A DNA stretch of 64,000 nt. Source: Deltaproteobacteria bacterium UBA6601 (lineage in GTDB: Bacteria; Myxococcota_A; UBA796; UBA9615). Positions 17,225-26,478 of this stretch are shown here, piece by piece. Location of the stretch: assembly GCA_002433485.1 (NCBI GenBank), contig DJIF01000136.1, forward strand, positions 1-64,000, given 5' to 3'. Positions within the stretch are counted from its first letter, which is position 1. The number at the start of each line of letters is the position of its first letter. A program made the translations under genes and the position numbers. The notes below the pieces were generated by a model. The model was not told the DNA's origin. It worked only from the letters and a program-made list of their open reading frames with translations, and did not search any database.

Positions 17225-19066
17225 GTGAACTCAACCAACCAGCACAGGCTCCCGCCTGCTCTACCAATCTTTCAACGGCAGGGCGCAAGGTGGCACCTGA
17301 TGCTGCTTGCCCTAAGTGCCCTGCTGTGTGCCTGCGACACCGGAGAGTCGATCCCACTAGGCCAGTGCGACGATGCAGCCGACAACGATCTGGACGGCCT
17401 GTTCGACTGCGACGACCCGGACTGCTCCGAAGCACCCAACTGTGCGGGAACCCTGGTCGAGTGCCTGCCACCAGCAGCCCCCGATTCAGCCCCCCTTGGG
17501 CGCTTCGAGAACATGACCCAGGGTGCCGGACTGTTCGAGCAGGACCGCTCGGAAAACCAACTCGGCGGCAACGGCATCGGCGTCGGCGACGTCAACGGCG
17601 ACCAGCGTGAAGACCTCTTCCTGACCGGCAACCTGGTCAACTGGGGGGCGGTGAGCAACCGCCTGTATATCAACCGTGGCAACGGCATCTTCACCGAGGA
17701 GACCCTGGAGCGGGGCCTGCCGACGGGTGTCCTCGAAGTGGACCCTTCGGTACCTGCAGTCACCGACAATGCCCCGGTCTTCGCCGACTACGACAACGAC
17801 GGCGATCAGGACCTCTTCCTGGTCGGCTCGACCTTCAACAAGCTGCTGCGCAATGACAACGGCAACTTCACCGACGTGAGCGATAGTTCGGGCTTTGCCA
17901 GCGAAGGTTCGTACAGCACTGGTCTGGCACTGGCCGACTACAACGGCGACAGCTTTCTGGACGTCCTGGTCGTCAACCACGTACCAGCGGCCCTTGAGGG
18001 TGGCGGCGAAGGCCAGGAAGAGGAAGGCATCGCCGATGTTCTATATCGGAACAACGGTGACGGCAGCTTCAGCGACGTCAGCCACCTGCTCCCGGAACCC
18101 GAAGTCCCGGGCATGGGCTTTGCCGCCAGTTGGTTGGACGTCGACAGAGACGGCGACCCGGACCTGTACATAGTCAACGACGAAGGGATTGAACTCCAAC
18201 CGAACCAGCTGTATCGCAATGACGGGCTCGGCAGCGACGGCGAGTGGCAGTTCACCAACGTAAGCGCCAGCTGCGGCTGTCAGATTCCGATGTTCGGGAT
18301 GGGCACAGCCATTGGCGACTACGATCGCGATGGCGACCAAGACCTCTACCTGACCAACCTGGACCACGGCGGCGGCGAAGTGCTCCTGCAGAGCCAGGGC
18401 GATGGCATGTACATCGATGTCACCCTTGCCACCAGCGCGCGCAGCGGCAACGAAAGCAATCGGACCACCAGCTGGGGCACCGAGTTCATCGACATCGACA
18501 ACGATGGCTTCCTCGATCTGTTCACTGCCTTTGGCAGCCTGATGGACCCCCACGATCAGAGCTCCATCATCCCCGCGCCCAACGTGCTTATGCGCGGCAA
18601 CGGAATCAACTTTCAGATCCTCGAAAGCAGCGGGGTAGAGAGCAATCCAGCCACCAGCGAGGGCGCCGCCGCGGTGGACTACGATCTGGACGGTTGCATG
18701 GATCTCGTGGTGCAGAATCTAGATGGTCAGCCGGCTCTCTATCGGAACCGCTGCGAGGGCAGCGGCAGCTGGGTCGGATTCCGGCTCGAGGGAACCCGCT
18801 CAAATCGCGACGCAGTGGGCGCTGAGCTGCGCCTCACTGCTGAGGGCATAACCCGCAGTGCTCAGGTATTCGCCGGCTCTACCTCGGTACACTCCGGGCG
18901 CACCAAGAAACTACACTTCGGCCTGGGCCAATCGAACACCATTGACGCCATCGAGGTCGCTTGGCCCTCGGGCTGCCTGGAACAGTTCAAGCCACCGCTG
19001 CCGGGCTGCTACTACAGTTTGCGGGAGGGACAAGGCTTCGGAGGCAACCAAGCCTGTCAGGACTGA
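17225..19066 (+). CDS. FG-GAP/VCBS repeat lipoprotein with ASPIC/UnbV C-terminal domain
   Basis: 613 residues from GTG 17225 (ATG at 17300 is an alternative). Hydrophobic LMLLALSALLCAC with lipobox Cys37, then a MopE-like linker DNDLDGLFDCDDPDC. Residues about 95-520 hold beta-propeller FG-GAP/VCBS units with calcium loops: GVGDVNGDQREDLF, FADYDNDGDQDLFLVG, LDVDRDGDPDLYIVND, IGDYDRDGDQDLYLTN. The last 90 residues are an ASPIC/UnbV domain (PF07593: VGAELRLTAEG, FGLGQSNTIDAIEVAWPSG). CRTAC1-like proteins of this type are extracellular, calcium-loaded and adhesive or enzyme-supporting; no catalytic residues are apparent. Convergent with the membrane glycosyltransferase gene. Confidence 0.9.
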   Translation: MNSTNQHRLPPALPIFQRQGARWHLMLLALSALLCACDTGESIPLGQCDDAADNDLDGLFDCDDPDCSEAPNCAGTLVECLPPAAPDSAPLGRFENMTQGAGLFEQDRSENQLGGNGIGVGDVNGDQREDLFLTGNLVNWGAVSNRLYINRGNGIFTEETLERGLPTGVLEVDPSVPAVTDNAPVFADYDNDGDQDLFLVGSTFNKLLRNDNGNFTDVSDSSGFASEGSYSTGLALADYNGDSFLDVLVVNHVPAALEGGGEGQEEEGIADVLYRNNGDGSFSDVSHLLPEPEVPGMGFAASWLDVDRDGDPDLYIVNDEGIELQPNQLYRNDGLGSDGEWQFTNVSASCGCQIPMFGMGTAIGDYDRDGDQDLYLTNLDHGGGEVLLQSQGDGMYIDVTLATSARSGNESNRTTSWGTEFIDIDNDGFLDLFTAFGSLMDPHDQSSIIPAPNVLMRGNGINFQILESSGVESNPATSEGAAAVDYDLDGCMDLVVQNLDGQPALYRNRCEGSGSWVGFRLEGTRSNRDAVGAELRLTAEGITRSAQVFAGSTSVHSGRTKKLHFGLGQSNTIDAIEVAWPSGCLEQFKPPLPGCYYSLREGQGFGGNQACQD

Positions 19067-19112
19067 AACGCAAAGAACGGGAAAAGCAGGCCTGTAGGGT
19101 CTCCGTTTTACC

Positions 19113-20942
19113 CTAGAGTTCGACCCCACTACCTTGCTGGTCTGAACCTTCAAGACGCTGCGGTGAACCGCGAACCGCGCCAGGCTGAGCACCTATAGGG
19201 ACCCAGAATGATGCAGCTCGATTCCCGCCCGGCTCCTGGACCACCCCAACGCGACGCCAACGAGCTCTGGGAAGACAATCTGGCAGCGTGGGCTGGGCGC
19301 CCGGCAGCACCCGGGCGACCACCAGATCTGGTGACTCAGGCTCATAGGGAGGATGGCCGGGCGGCGGGCAGATAGCGATCACCTCGGGGCCCTTACCCTT
19401 GTCTGTGACCTGATCCAGCAAGCCTCGATAGCGCCACCATTCCAGATCACCGTGAGGATCGATGAGTTGCCGCTGACCAGGCACACCCAGGTAGACAGGC
19501 TGAAGCTCCCGAACCTGCTCCCACAGCAAAGACCGATAGGAGCGATGGGCAGGAAGTTGACGATCGGCGCGCAGCCAGCCTCGCCCCTCCACCGAGCTGG
19601 AAGCGCCCAGGCCACGCCCAGAACTCGCGGGGACGTCAGAGAGGTGGGGGTGGTGCAGGAGCCGAGCCCGATTGATAGCCCCCTCAGCCGCAAAGTGAAA
19701 ATCAAAAAACACCAGCAAACCAAAGCCCACAATGAGCACGCCACTCTTGGCCCGCCAACTGCGGCTCAACTCCCCCCAACCCAAGGCGCAAGCCAAGACC
19801 AGAGCCGGAAGCAAGGGCAAGAAAAAGCGGTCATCAAGAACCGGCATCGCCAGCACCACAAAACCGCCCCACCCAATGACCGGCAAAACGACCAGCAAGA
19901 AGCCTAGACGGGACCACAGCAACCACAGCAACAACAGAGGCAGCGCACACAGTGCCAATAGCGGCGAAAGTACCGAAACGACAGCGCGCAGCGGATAAAA
20001 CAGCCGATGGTCAAAGGACAGCTCTTCCCAGCGCTGTCCAGCCAGGGACAAGAGGTCGCCGCTCAGTTCCACCAGACGCCCGACTCCAGGCACTTCAGTG
20101 CGTCCCTGGAGCGACCCAGAGAAAGCTGTGCTGCTCATAGACGACAGGGAATTCTCCGTCCCACTCATGGCCAGAAATCCGCTCAGACCAAGGACCACCA
20201 GAAGGGGTACTACCAACATCAGCAACAGGCGTGAGCGCCAGTTCAGTAGCAAGCCCTCTGCTCGCGCCTGACCCGACAGAGGGCGAGGCCGCGACCGAAC
20301 CAGCAGAGCCGCCAGGAGCAGCGGCGGTAACAGAGCCAGAGCCGCCCACTTGGTGAGCAGCGCCGCCAGACTCAATCCCGACACCAGCAGGGTGCAGCGC
20401 ACCGGCGACCGGTCACGACCGGCGAGCAAAGCGGCCGCCGCCAGCCAGCAGAGGGTGACCATCGGCAGATCGTAGTAGTAACGCAGGGCAAAGCCGTGAA
20501 GTGCTGGCAACAGGAAGACCCCCACCGCAGCCGCGGCCCCGACCGCTTCGTCGCCACAGAGGCGCTGAGCAATCCAAGCGGTTACCCCGGCCAACAGCAC
20601 CAACCAGAGCAGAGAAGCAGCGCTCGCTACCTCTGCGCTGTGCCCCAGCAGCGCACCCAACGGCAAGGCCAACAGATGAAGCATCGGGGGGAAAGCAGCG
20701 TCTGCATCAAATAACAGACGCCAACTGCCACCCTCTCCCTGTTGCCAGAGCTTCAACACCCGCAGTCGAGCGGTGTGCTCAAGATACTGCGCTCCATCTG
20801 CTCCGTAGCTCTGCAGACCCTGAGCAGCAAGCCTGCGCAACAGCAGACCCACCACCAACAGACCAACAACAATGGAATAGAGGTGGGGGGCCGCACGCGA
20901 GCTCCGCCCTGGCCGCTCTTCCGCAGTAAAATCAGGGTTCAC
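19113..20942 (-). CDS. Multi-spanning glycosyltransferase (GT39/PMT-like)
   Basis: 609 residues from GTG 20942, which overlaps the stop of the upstream HAD phosphatase as GTGA; the frame is open to 20978 but the overlap start is preferred. About ten membrane helices (IVVGLLVVGLLLRRL, ASLLWLVLLAGVTAWIAQRL, LLLMLVVPLLVVLGLSGFLA and others). The early loop YGADGAQYLEHTARL has the acidic residue typical of GT-C enzymes, where a D/E in the first periplasmic loop is catalytic. Residues about 430-600 are a soluble periplasmic tail. Such enzymes move sugars from polyprenyl-phosphate donors to lipids or proteins. Acceptor unknown. Confidence 0.8.
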   Translation of the reverse strand: MNPDFTAEERPGRSSRAAPHLYSIVVGLLVVGLLLRRLAAQGLQSYGADGAQYLEHTARLRVLKLWQQGEGGSWRLLFDADAAFPPMLHLLALPLGALLGHSAEVASAASLLWLVLLAGVTAWIAQRLCGDEAVGAAAAVGVFLLPALHGFALRYYYDLPMVTLCWLAAAALLAGRDRSPVRCTLLVSGLSLAALLTKWAALALLPPLLLAALLVRSRPRPLSGQARAEGLLLNWRSRLLLMLVVPLLVVLGLSGFLAMSGTENSLSSMSSTAFSGSLQGRTEVPGVGRLVELSGDLLSLAGQRWEELSFDHRLFYPLRAVVSVLSPLLALCALPLLLLWLLWSRLGFLLVVLPVIGWGGFVVLAMPVLDDRFFLPLLPALVLACALGWGELSRSWRAKSGVLIVGFGLLVFFDFHFAAEGAINRARLLHHPHLSDVPASSGRGLGASSSVEGRGWLRADRQLPAHRSYRSLLWEQVRELQPVYLGVPGQRQLIDPHGDLEWWRYRGLLDQVTDKGKGPEVIAICPPPGHPPYEPESPDLVVARVLPGAQPTLPDCLPRARWRRVGVVQEPGGNRAASFWVPIGAQPGAVRGSPQRLEGSDQQGSGVEL

Positions 20943-21583
20943 AACAGTTCCAGTAGATCCGCAGGGACCCGAAGCCAATGGTCCGGTGTACTGGGCTCAA
21001 GCTGAGCGCGAGAGAATGGCCCCCAGCACGCGGCGGCAGTGCGCACCCCTGCCCTGCGACCAGCGACCATATCGTGGGGTGAGTCACCAACAAACAGGCT
21101 GCATTCAGCGGCACTGCCGAGTTGGGCAAGCGCCTTCTCCACCGGTTCAGGAGCCGGTTTGTGCTGCTCAACGTCGTCGGCACAAACCAACACCTCGAAG
21201 ATGTCCGTCATTCCCAGGGCGCGAAAGGCCCTGTCGCTGCTCACCCGATGCTTGCTGGTCACCAGGCCAAGCTTGAGATCGCGCTCCCGAAGCTGCCCCA
21301 GCAGGGACTTCACTCCGGGATAGCTGGAGATCATCTGGTCATGATGGTGGTCACTGAACGCCCGGAAGGTCTGGCGCATCAGCTCGTGCTGCTCGGCGTC
21401 CGCTGCGAATTCCAGCAACTGAATCGCCAAAGGTGTACCAAGGCCAGCGATCCAACGCTCATCGGGCGGTACCCAGCCCAGGCAGTTACGCATTGTGTGG
21501 CGGTAGGCAGACAGAATGAGGTCGATCGAATCGGCCAGCGTCCCGTCAAGATCGAACAGGACCGTGTCGATAGCGGCATGCAT
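20939..21583 (-). CDS. HAD-superfamily phosphatase, phosphoglycolate phosphatase-like
   Basis: 214 residues. All HAD motifs are present: motif I FDLDGTLADS (nucleophile and acid Asp at about 11 and 13), motif II TSKH, motif III Lys in QHKPAPEPV, motif IV GDSPHDMVAG. The helical cap between I and II marks subclass IA. Gph and PpaX enzymes of this type hydrolyse 2-phosphoglycolate or pyrophosphate. The stop overlaps the glycosyltransferase start, which hints that the natural substrate may be a sugar or polyprenyl phosphate rather than phosphoglycolate. That is inference from context only. Confidence 0.88.
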   Translation of the reverse strand: MHAAIDTVLFDLDGTLADSIDLILSAYRHTMRNCLGWVPPDERWIAGLGTPLAIQLLEFAADAEQHELMRQTFRAFSDHHHDQMISSYPGVKSLLGQLRERDLKLGLVTSKHRVSSDRAFRALGMTDIFEVLVCADDVEQHKPAPEPVEKALAQLGSAAECSLFVGDSPHDMVAGRRAGVRTAAACWGPFSRAQLEPSTPDHWLRVPADLLELL

Positions 21584-21611
21584 GGATCGCTACAAGGCCT
21601 CTGCGCCAGCT

Positions 21612-23231
21612 TCAGCTGCGCTCATCGAGGAGCAACTCACGATATTCCTCCAGGAACCCCCCACCGCGTTGGCTGCGCTCCTCTTCAGAAGGCAACTCGA
21701 TGGGCTCGGGATGGAGGTCTAACAGCCAGTCCTCGTCCACCTCATCGATGTACTCGGGCTCCATGAAGCGCTGAGCATAGTCCAGGTAGACCCGCTCCCG
21801 CACAAAGAGGTCGAAGATCAGAGGGTCCAGGTGATGTTCCTTCTTCATAAAGCCCATGATCCGCATGGCCTCGCTAAGCTTCTTGGCCTTCTTATAGGGC
21901 CGATCGGCAGCGGTAAGAGCCTCAAACACATCGGCCACCGCCAACATCCGCGCCGGTATCGACATGTCACCGGCAAACAGTCCACGGGGATAGCCCCGAC
22001 CGTCCATCCGCTCATGGTGGCCACCGGCGTACTCCGGGACTCGGCTCAGGTGAGCTGGAAACGGCAGCGCCTCCAACATCTGAATGGTGTGGACCATGTG
22101 CCCGTTGATGATGACCCGCTCCTCTTCGGTGAGGGTGCCCCTCGAAATGCTCAAATTCTTGAGTTCATTGGCATCCAGCAAAACTCGCTCGACCCCGCCC
22201 TCTTGGTAACTGAGCTGGGCTAAGGCTGCGAGATGCTCTTTGTCCTCATCGGGTAGGAACTCCCCGCCCTGATTGACCCGCTCAATAAAGGCCAGAGCCT
22301 CATCGAGTCGGCCCCGCTCGGCAGCCGTATCACGCTCGGCTTCAGCAAAGCTGGCCCCGCCACGCAGCGCCTCGAGCAGAAGATCCCGCTTGAGCACCTC
22401 AACACGGGTCTTCACCAGGGCCACCCGATCCCAGATGGTCTCCAGCTTGGTTGCCTTGTCCATGACATGCACCGGGGTGATCACCTTGCCGCAATCATGC
22501 AACCACCCGGCAAGGCGCAGCTCGTACCACTCGTCTTCGCTGAGAGTGAACTCAGCTAAAGGCCCCTCCTGCTGGGCAGCTGCCCGACTCGCCAACATCT
22601 CCAACAAAATCGGTACCCGCTCACAGTGACCCCCAGTGTAGGGCGACTTGGCGTCAATGGAGGACGCGATCATCTTGATGAAGGACTCCAGCAGGAGCTT
22701 CTGCTGTTGATGCAGGAGTTGATTATCCAGCGCAATCGCGGCCTGGCGAGACAGCGCCTCAACCGCTCGCTGTGCCTCCAAAGTGAAGGCCACCACAGTG
22801 CCTTCAGAGTTCCGCGCATTGATCAGTTGGAGCACTCCAATCAGACGCTGTCGATCGTTGAACAGAGGAATGGTCAGTACCGAAGTGGTGCGGTAGCCGG
22901 CCCGCTTATCAAAGGCACGCGTACCGCTGAAGTCATAGCCCTCAGCCTGGTACACATCATCAACATTGACCGAGATGAGTAGGTTTGCGGCGACTGTCGC
23001 CACATTGCTCAGATTGGCCTTGCCCTTGTCATCATTAAGAGGGAGCGGGGGAATCGAGACATCCACCCCGCTGCTGCCTCCCTGGGCCAGGTTCATAGAG
23101 TCATTGCGCAGAATGGAAAAGCGCAGCTGGTCGTCCTTGGTCCGGACATAAACCGTCCCACCGTCAGCACGACAGAATTGCTTGGCCTCGACCAGAATGC
23201 GCTCGAGCAGCAGCTCGGTGCTCTCTGTCAT
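21612..23231 (-). CDS. GAF and HD-GYP domain cyclic-dinucleotide phosphodiesterase
   Basis: 539 residues from ATG 23231; the frame stays open to 23342 but the GAF domain starts cleanly after 23231. Residues about 1-175 are a GAF sensor (FCRADGGTVYVRT, TTSVLTIPLFND, LIGVLQLINARN). The HD-GYP domain covers about 190-500: the HD pair is in LHDCGKVITPVHVMDK, and the GYP signature is HHERMDGRGYPRG, both intact. Between them is a longer insert (about 150 residues) than in most members. HD-GYP proteins hydrolyse c-di-GMP to GMP, and some cleave cGAMP. No membrane segment or receiver domain is seen, so it is a cytoplasmic enzyme sensing a small ligand. Divergent to it is a cyclic-nucleotide-binding protein. 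Confidence 0.92.
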   Translation of the reverse strand: MTESTELLLERILVEAKQFCRADGGTVYVRTKDDQLRFSILRNDSMNLAQGGSSGVDVSIPPLPLNDDKGKANLSNVATVAANLLISVNVDDVYQAEGYDFSGTRAFDKRAGYRTTSVLTIPLFNDRQRLIGVLQLINARNSEGTVVAFTLEAQRAVEALSRQAAIALDNQLLHQQQKLLLESFIKMIASSIDAKSPYTGGHCERVPILLEMLASRAAAQQEGPLAEFTLSEDEWYELRLAGWLHDCGKVITPVHVMDKATKLETIWDRVALVKTRVEVLKRDLLLEALRGGASFAEAERDTAAERGRLDEALAFIERVNQGGEFLPDEDKEHLAALAQLSYQEGGVERVLLDANELKNLSISRGTLTEEERVIINGHMVHTIQMLEALPFPAHLSRVPEYAGGHHERMDGRGYPRGLFAGDMSIPARMLAVADVFEALTAADRPYKKAKKLSEAMRIMGFMKKEHHLDPLIFDLFVRERVYLDYAQRFMEPEYIDEVDEDWLLDLHPEPIELPSEEERSQRGGGFLEEYRELLLDERS

Positions 23232-23551
23232 CAGCTCATGTGCTGGGTCCTGCCTGATCAGTTCAGCCTCCCCGGGCCACCGCTGCCAAATGCTCCAAAA
23301 CGGTGCACAGCATAGCGGAGCAACAGGTTCACGACATGCCATGCTAGGCTGCCACCTTCAATTCAGCCTCGGCCTGCGCGAGGCGGGAACAAGCATCAGC
23401 TCGGCATTGACTAAGCAGGAGTCAGCAAGATGATCGACGACAGTCATGAAAAGCATAGAAGGACCGTCAAGGGCATGAGCGAGATAGAGAACATGTCACC
23501 AATCTGCTGTGGGGCCGACATGGCCTGCAGCGTGGGCTGAGCTGGCCCGCC
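23232..23551. other. Divergent intergenic region between HD-GYP and cyclic-nucleotide-binding genes
   Basis: About 320 bases with no gene I can support. It must hold the promoters of both genes. The upstream part (23232-23342) is also in frame with the HD-GYP protein and could be a longer N-terminus. I see no strong inverted repeat. Confidence 0.4.
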
Positions 23552-24061
23552 GTGTTCGTCCCAGGGAGTGACGCTCTCGGCGCCACCGACATGACGCCGC
23601 TGAAGATGTCCACGCAGGCCCGAGCGGAGCTGCTTGAGACCACCCCGTGGGCGCAGAACCTGAGCTGGGAGCAGGTAGTACGGCTGGCCGCATACGTTCA
23701 GGCGACTCAGGTTCGCGCCGAACGAACCGTATTTCGCGAACACGCTCGGGAGCGGTACATGTGCCTGATCCTGGAGGGCCGCGTCGCAATCCTTAAAGAA
23801 GACTCGCGGCTCGGTCAGAAAAAGCTCGCTGAACTCGGTCGCGGCAAAGCCTTCGGTGAAATCGCCGTCCTCGACAGCCAGCCGCGCTCGGCCAGCGTAG
23901 TAGCCAGCGTGGACACCCGCATGCTGGTGTTGAGCCGCAAGGCCCTCGAGCATATGTGCGAAGAACAACCTAAGCTCGCCAACAAGCTGATGTGGATGCT
24001 GGTCGAGGTCGTTACCGCGCGCCTGCGAATGACCTCAGGAGCCCTGGTCGAGTCACTGTAA
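23552..24061 (+). CDS. Cyclic nucleotide-binding (CRP-type sensor) domain protein
   Basis: 169 residues from GTG 23552; ATG 23591 or 23606 are possible later starts and cannot be separated. Residues about 35-150 form a cNMP-binding beta-roll: GRVAILKEDS, then the phosphate-binding cassette GKAFGEIAVLDSQPRSASVVA. In cAMP-binding proteins this reads GE-[LI]-AL-x-x-x-P-R-[SA]-A-[ST], so the Glu and Arg are both kept. There is no DNA-binding helix-turn-helix after it, only a C-terminal helix (KLMWMLVEVVTARLRMT). It is therefore a stand-alone sensor rather than a transcription factor. It lies head to head with the HD-GYP gene. Confidence 0.85.
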   Translation: MFVPGSDALGATDMTPLKMSTQARAELLETTPWAQNLSWEQVVRLAAYVQATQVRAERTVFREHARERYMCLILEGRVAILKEDSRLGQKKLAELGRGKAFGEIAVLDSQPRSASVVASVDTRMLVLSRKALEHMCEEQPKLANKLMWMLVEVVTARLRMTSGALVESL

Positions 24062-24192
24062 GCCAGCACTCCAGGCTCCTGAAGGCACTACTCCAGGGCT
24101 CTAAGGGCGCTAAATTCGTCCTTGTTCCGAGACCTTAGCCCTGCTAGAAGCCGGTCGCCTGCGCGCATGATGCGCACCCTGGAGACCGCAGA

Positions 24193-25446
24193 ATGCATAG
24201 AATCTCGCTCGTCAGTTCCTGCTTCTTCATCCTACTGATTGGTGGCTGCACCGCGCAGACGCCCACCGAAGACACCGAGCCGGAACAGAGCAGCCTGCCG
24301 CCGCTTCCCGACTTCGTGGCCGACTGCAGCGAAGACCTCAACGACAGTCTTGAGGATGCTGCTGGCCTGATCGGCGAGAATCGACAGCGCTACGAAGGCC
24401 TGCAGTTGTGTGCCGGAGATGAAGACTACTATCGAATAGACGTTCCTCCAGGGAAGTGGCTCAGTGTGGAGGTATTCATCGACGGCAGCGGCAACAACAA
24501 CCCGCTTGATTCCACCGACCTGGACCTGTGGGAGGTGGACGACAACGACGACGAGCTGTGGTGGTCGGCGACCGAAAACAACCGCGAACGACTGGCCTGG
24601 TTTAATCCAACCGAAGAGACCGAGGCGCACTACCTGGTGGTAAAGGGCTACAACGGCGCAGAAGCCGACTACGACATCGAGATCCGGCGCTCCACATTTC
24701 ACGGCAGTGAACGGGACTGTGACGACGCCTACGACGATGAAGACCCCGACGACGAAAGCGGGCCCTGCAATCGCATCATGCAGTTCCCCCAGGCCCACTC
24801 CGAAGAGGACGGTTATCTGGTCTCGCACTGGGCCGCCTATAGCAACCTTCGTCGCGAAGTGACCTATCTTGTTCGTTATGCAGCGGCAGCCACCCGCGCA
24901 GAGTACCCGGACACCCTTCCGCTGGGCCTGCTCGACATGAGTGAAGACGACGGTGACACCCCAGGTCGCATGGAGAACCAGCTCCGTCATCCGGAAGGTA
25001 CCCACGTCCAAGGTAACGACATCGACATCGCCTACTACCAGACCGGCGAAGACAACCTTGGTCGCAGTGTGTGCCCGGAGGATGGCTATTTCTGCACGGC
25101 AGAACCCGACATTCTGGATGCCGAGCGCACCGTGTTCTTCATGAGTAAGTTGGCCGAAAGCCAGAAACTTCGAGTCGTCGGCGTGGACCCGATGATCGCC
25201 GATGTGCTCAAGGAGACGGCCAATGAGATGCACGATGAGGGCAAGATCGACGAAGCCGCGCGCTCCTACTTCTTCACCGGACAGATGGCCTACGGCGATG
25301 GCTGGCCATTCCACCAGCACCACATGCACTTCTCGTGGCAATGGGAGTCTGGCTATGAAGGACGCGAAGCGCACCACTCAGGCTGCATGAGCGGACCGGA
25401 TGTGGCGCCAGACTACCGACAGCCACGAACCCAGGCGCGCCGCTAG
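24193..25446 (+). CDS. Lipoprotein with PPC domain and LAS-type peptidase-like motifs
   Basis: 417 residues. Lipobox LLIGGC with Cys19. Residues about 45-165 resemble a bacterial pre-peptidase C-terminal (PPC) domain (LCAGDEDYYRIDVPPGKWLSVEV). After an Asp/Glu-rich link, the C-terminal half has THVQGNDIDIAYYQ at about 277 and HQHHMHFSWQ near the end. The first matches the H-x3-G-x2-x-D zinc motif and the second the HxH motif of LAS-family metallopeptidases such as MepA (penicillin-insensitive murein endopeptidase). The overall order fits a zinc peptidase acting on peptidoglycan or a surface peptide. The rest of the domain is divergent and the family call is inferred from motifs. Confidence 0.7.
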   Translation: MHRISLVSSCFFILLIGGCTAQTPTEDTEPEQSSLPPLPDFVADCSEDLNDSLEDAAGLIGENRQRYEGLQLCAGDEDYYRIDVPPGKWLSVEVFIDGSGNNNPLDSTDLDLWEVDDNDDELWWSATENNRERLAWFNPTEETEAHYLVVKGYNGAEADYDIEIRRSTFHGSERDCDDAYDDEDPDDESGPCNRIMQFPQAHSEEDGYLVSHWAAYSNLRREVTYLVRYAAAATRAEYPDTLPLGLLDMSEDDGDTPGRMENQLRHPEGTHVQGNDIDIAYYQTGEDNLGRSVCPEDGYFCTAEPDILDAERTVFFMSKLAESQKLRVVGVDPMIADVLKETANEMHDEGKIDEAARSYFFTGQMAYGDGWPFHQHHMHFSWQWESGYEGREAHHSGCMSGPDVAPDYRQPRTQARR

Positions 25447-25487
25447 TCCGCTGCTGAGGAAGCCCAGCATAAGGCCATTTACATCGC

Positions 25488-26015
25488 TCAGTCGAAGACC
25501 AGATCGCCAGTAATCGTAAGGCTCGGCGGGGCACCGCCGAGGTTGATCTCCACCGCCATAACATCGCTGGTATGAGCCCAGCCGAAGCGCTGAAAGATCC
25601 CTTCCATGCCGGCGGCAGTCTCGGTGGTAAGAAAGCCACAGCGCATCTCGTGGGCCGCATCCATAGCCGCCAGCAACAGCGTCGCTGCAGCGCCCCGACC
25701 GCGATGCCCAGGATGCACATAGAGATCGCCCAGAAGAGCAAAGGGCTGCATTCGCATGGTCGAAAAACCCAGGGTCAGAGAAACCACGCCAACCACCCGC
25801 TCCTCTCCCTCAAGCGCCATGTAGAACCGCACCTTGTCCTGGCGGATCGCGTTATCCAGGAGCTCCAGATCACGGGCTTCGGGCAGCTCGCTGCCCGACT
25901 CAATCAGGAACTGACTGAGCAAGGGAAGAAAGCCGGGATTCTTGATGGACGTGGCGCGGCAGACCTGAAACACCGAAGCATTGTAGACCGAATCGATCCG
26001 GATTTCCCCAGACAC
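25488..26015 (-). CDS. GNAT-family N-acetyltransferase
   Basis: 175 residues from GTG 26015. The GNAT acetyl-CoA pyrophosphate loop is in LGDLYVHPGHRGRGAAATLL (about residues 95-114). The strand before it and the later FFQRFGW-like EGIFQRFGWAHTSD fit motifs A and B. Substrate unknown; family members acetylate amino groups of antibiotics, amino acids, polyamines or protein ends. It is the last gene of a minus-strand run with the thioesterase and MDR genes, 16 bases after the thioesterase gene ends, so probably co-transcribed. Confidence 0.88.
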   Translation of the reverse strand: MSGEIRIDSVYNASVFQVCRATSIKNPGFLPLLSQFLIESGSELPEARDLELLDNAIRQDKVRFYMALEGEERVVGVVSLTLGFSTMRMQPFALLGDLYVHPGHRGRGAAATLLLAAMDAAHEMRCGFLTTETAAGMEGIFQRFGWAHTSDVMAVEINLGGAPPSLTITGDLVFD

Positions 26016-26031
26016 TGACCTGGATGGCCGC

Positions 26032-26478
26032 TCAGGCTACTCCTACTGCTGGTTCTGGAGCCGCTAGATAAGCCTCCAGATAGCCCCGGTAGCTGGCCGG
26101 CAGATCGCACGGCTTGAAACTCTCTAAATCAATCACGGCAAGGACCATCTTGGCCTCAGCGCGAAACTCAGGATCATCACCACAACCCAGCCGAAAGCGC
26201 ATTGTGATGGAGCGGGTCCCCAGCCGCACAACATCGATTTCCATGCGCAGGCTCTCACCGAACCGAAAGGGCTTGCGAAAATCGGACTCTATGTGAATGA
26301 GCGGAAAGCCAAGATTGTCACCGTTAAGTACCTGCGCGTAAGTGCGATTCGCAGCTTCTGCCCAAAAGTCCTCAAAACCGCGGTGCATGCGGTCGAAGAG
26401 GGCCGGGTAGTACATCACCCGAGCATGATCAATCTCACCAAAACGAACCTCATAGTGACGAACAAAGCGACGACTCAT
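26032..26478 (-). CDS. Hotdog-fold acyl-CoA thioesterase (4HBT/YbgC-like)
   Basis: 148 residues. The hotdog N-terminus YEVRFGEIDHARVMYYPALFD matches the 4-hydroxybenzoyl-CoA thioesterase family; its catalytic Asp is in the IDH segment. The sequence continues through FWAEAANRTY and ESDFRKPFRFGESLRMEI as expected for the long helix and central strands. It should hydrolyse a thioester of CoA; the acyl group is unknown. Its ATG shares one base with the TAA of the upstream MDR gene (TAATG at 26476-26480), so the two are coupled. Confidence 0.88.
   Translation of the reverse strand: MSRRFVRHYEVRFGEIDHARVMYYPALFDRMHRGFEDFWAEAANRTYAQVLNGDNLGFPLIHIESDFRKPFRFGESLRMEIDVVRLGTRSITMRFRLGCGDDPEFRAEAKMVLAVIDLESFKPCDLPASYRGYLEAYLAAPEPAVGVA

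Noticed and set aside
23444..23968. Minus-strand open frame of 174 codons opposite the cyclic-nucleotide-binding gene
   Set aside because: The plus strand gives a clear cNMP-binding cassette, so this is its shadow.
24232..25377. Minus-strand open frame of 381 codons opposite the LAS-like lipoprotein
   Set aside because: Val/Ile/His-rich shadow of an acidic protein. No signal, domain or RBS; the plus strand has a lipobox and zinc motifs.
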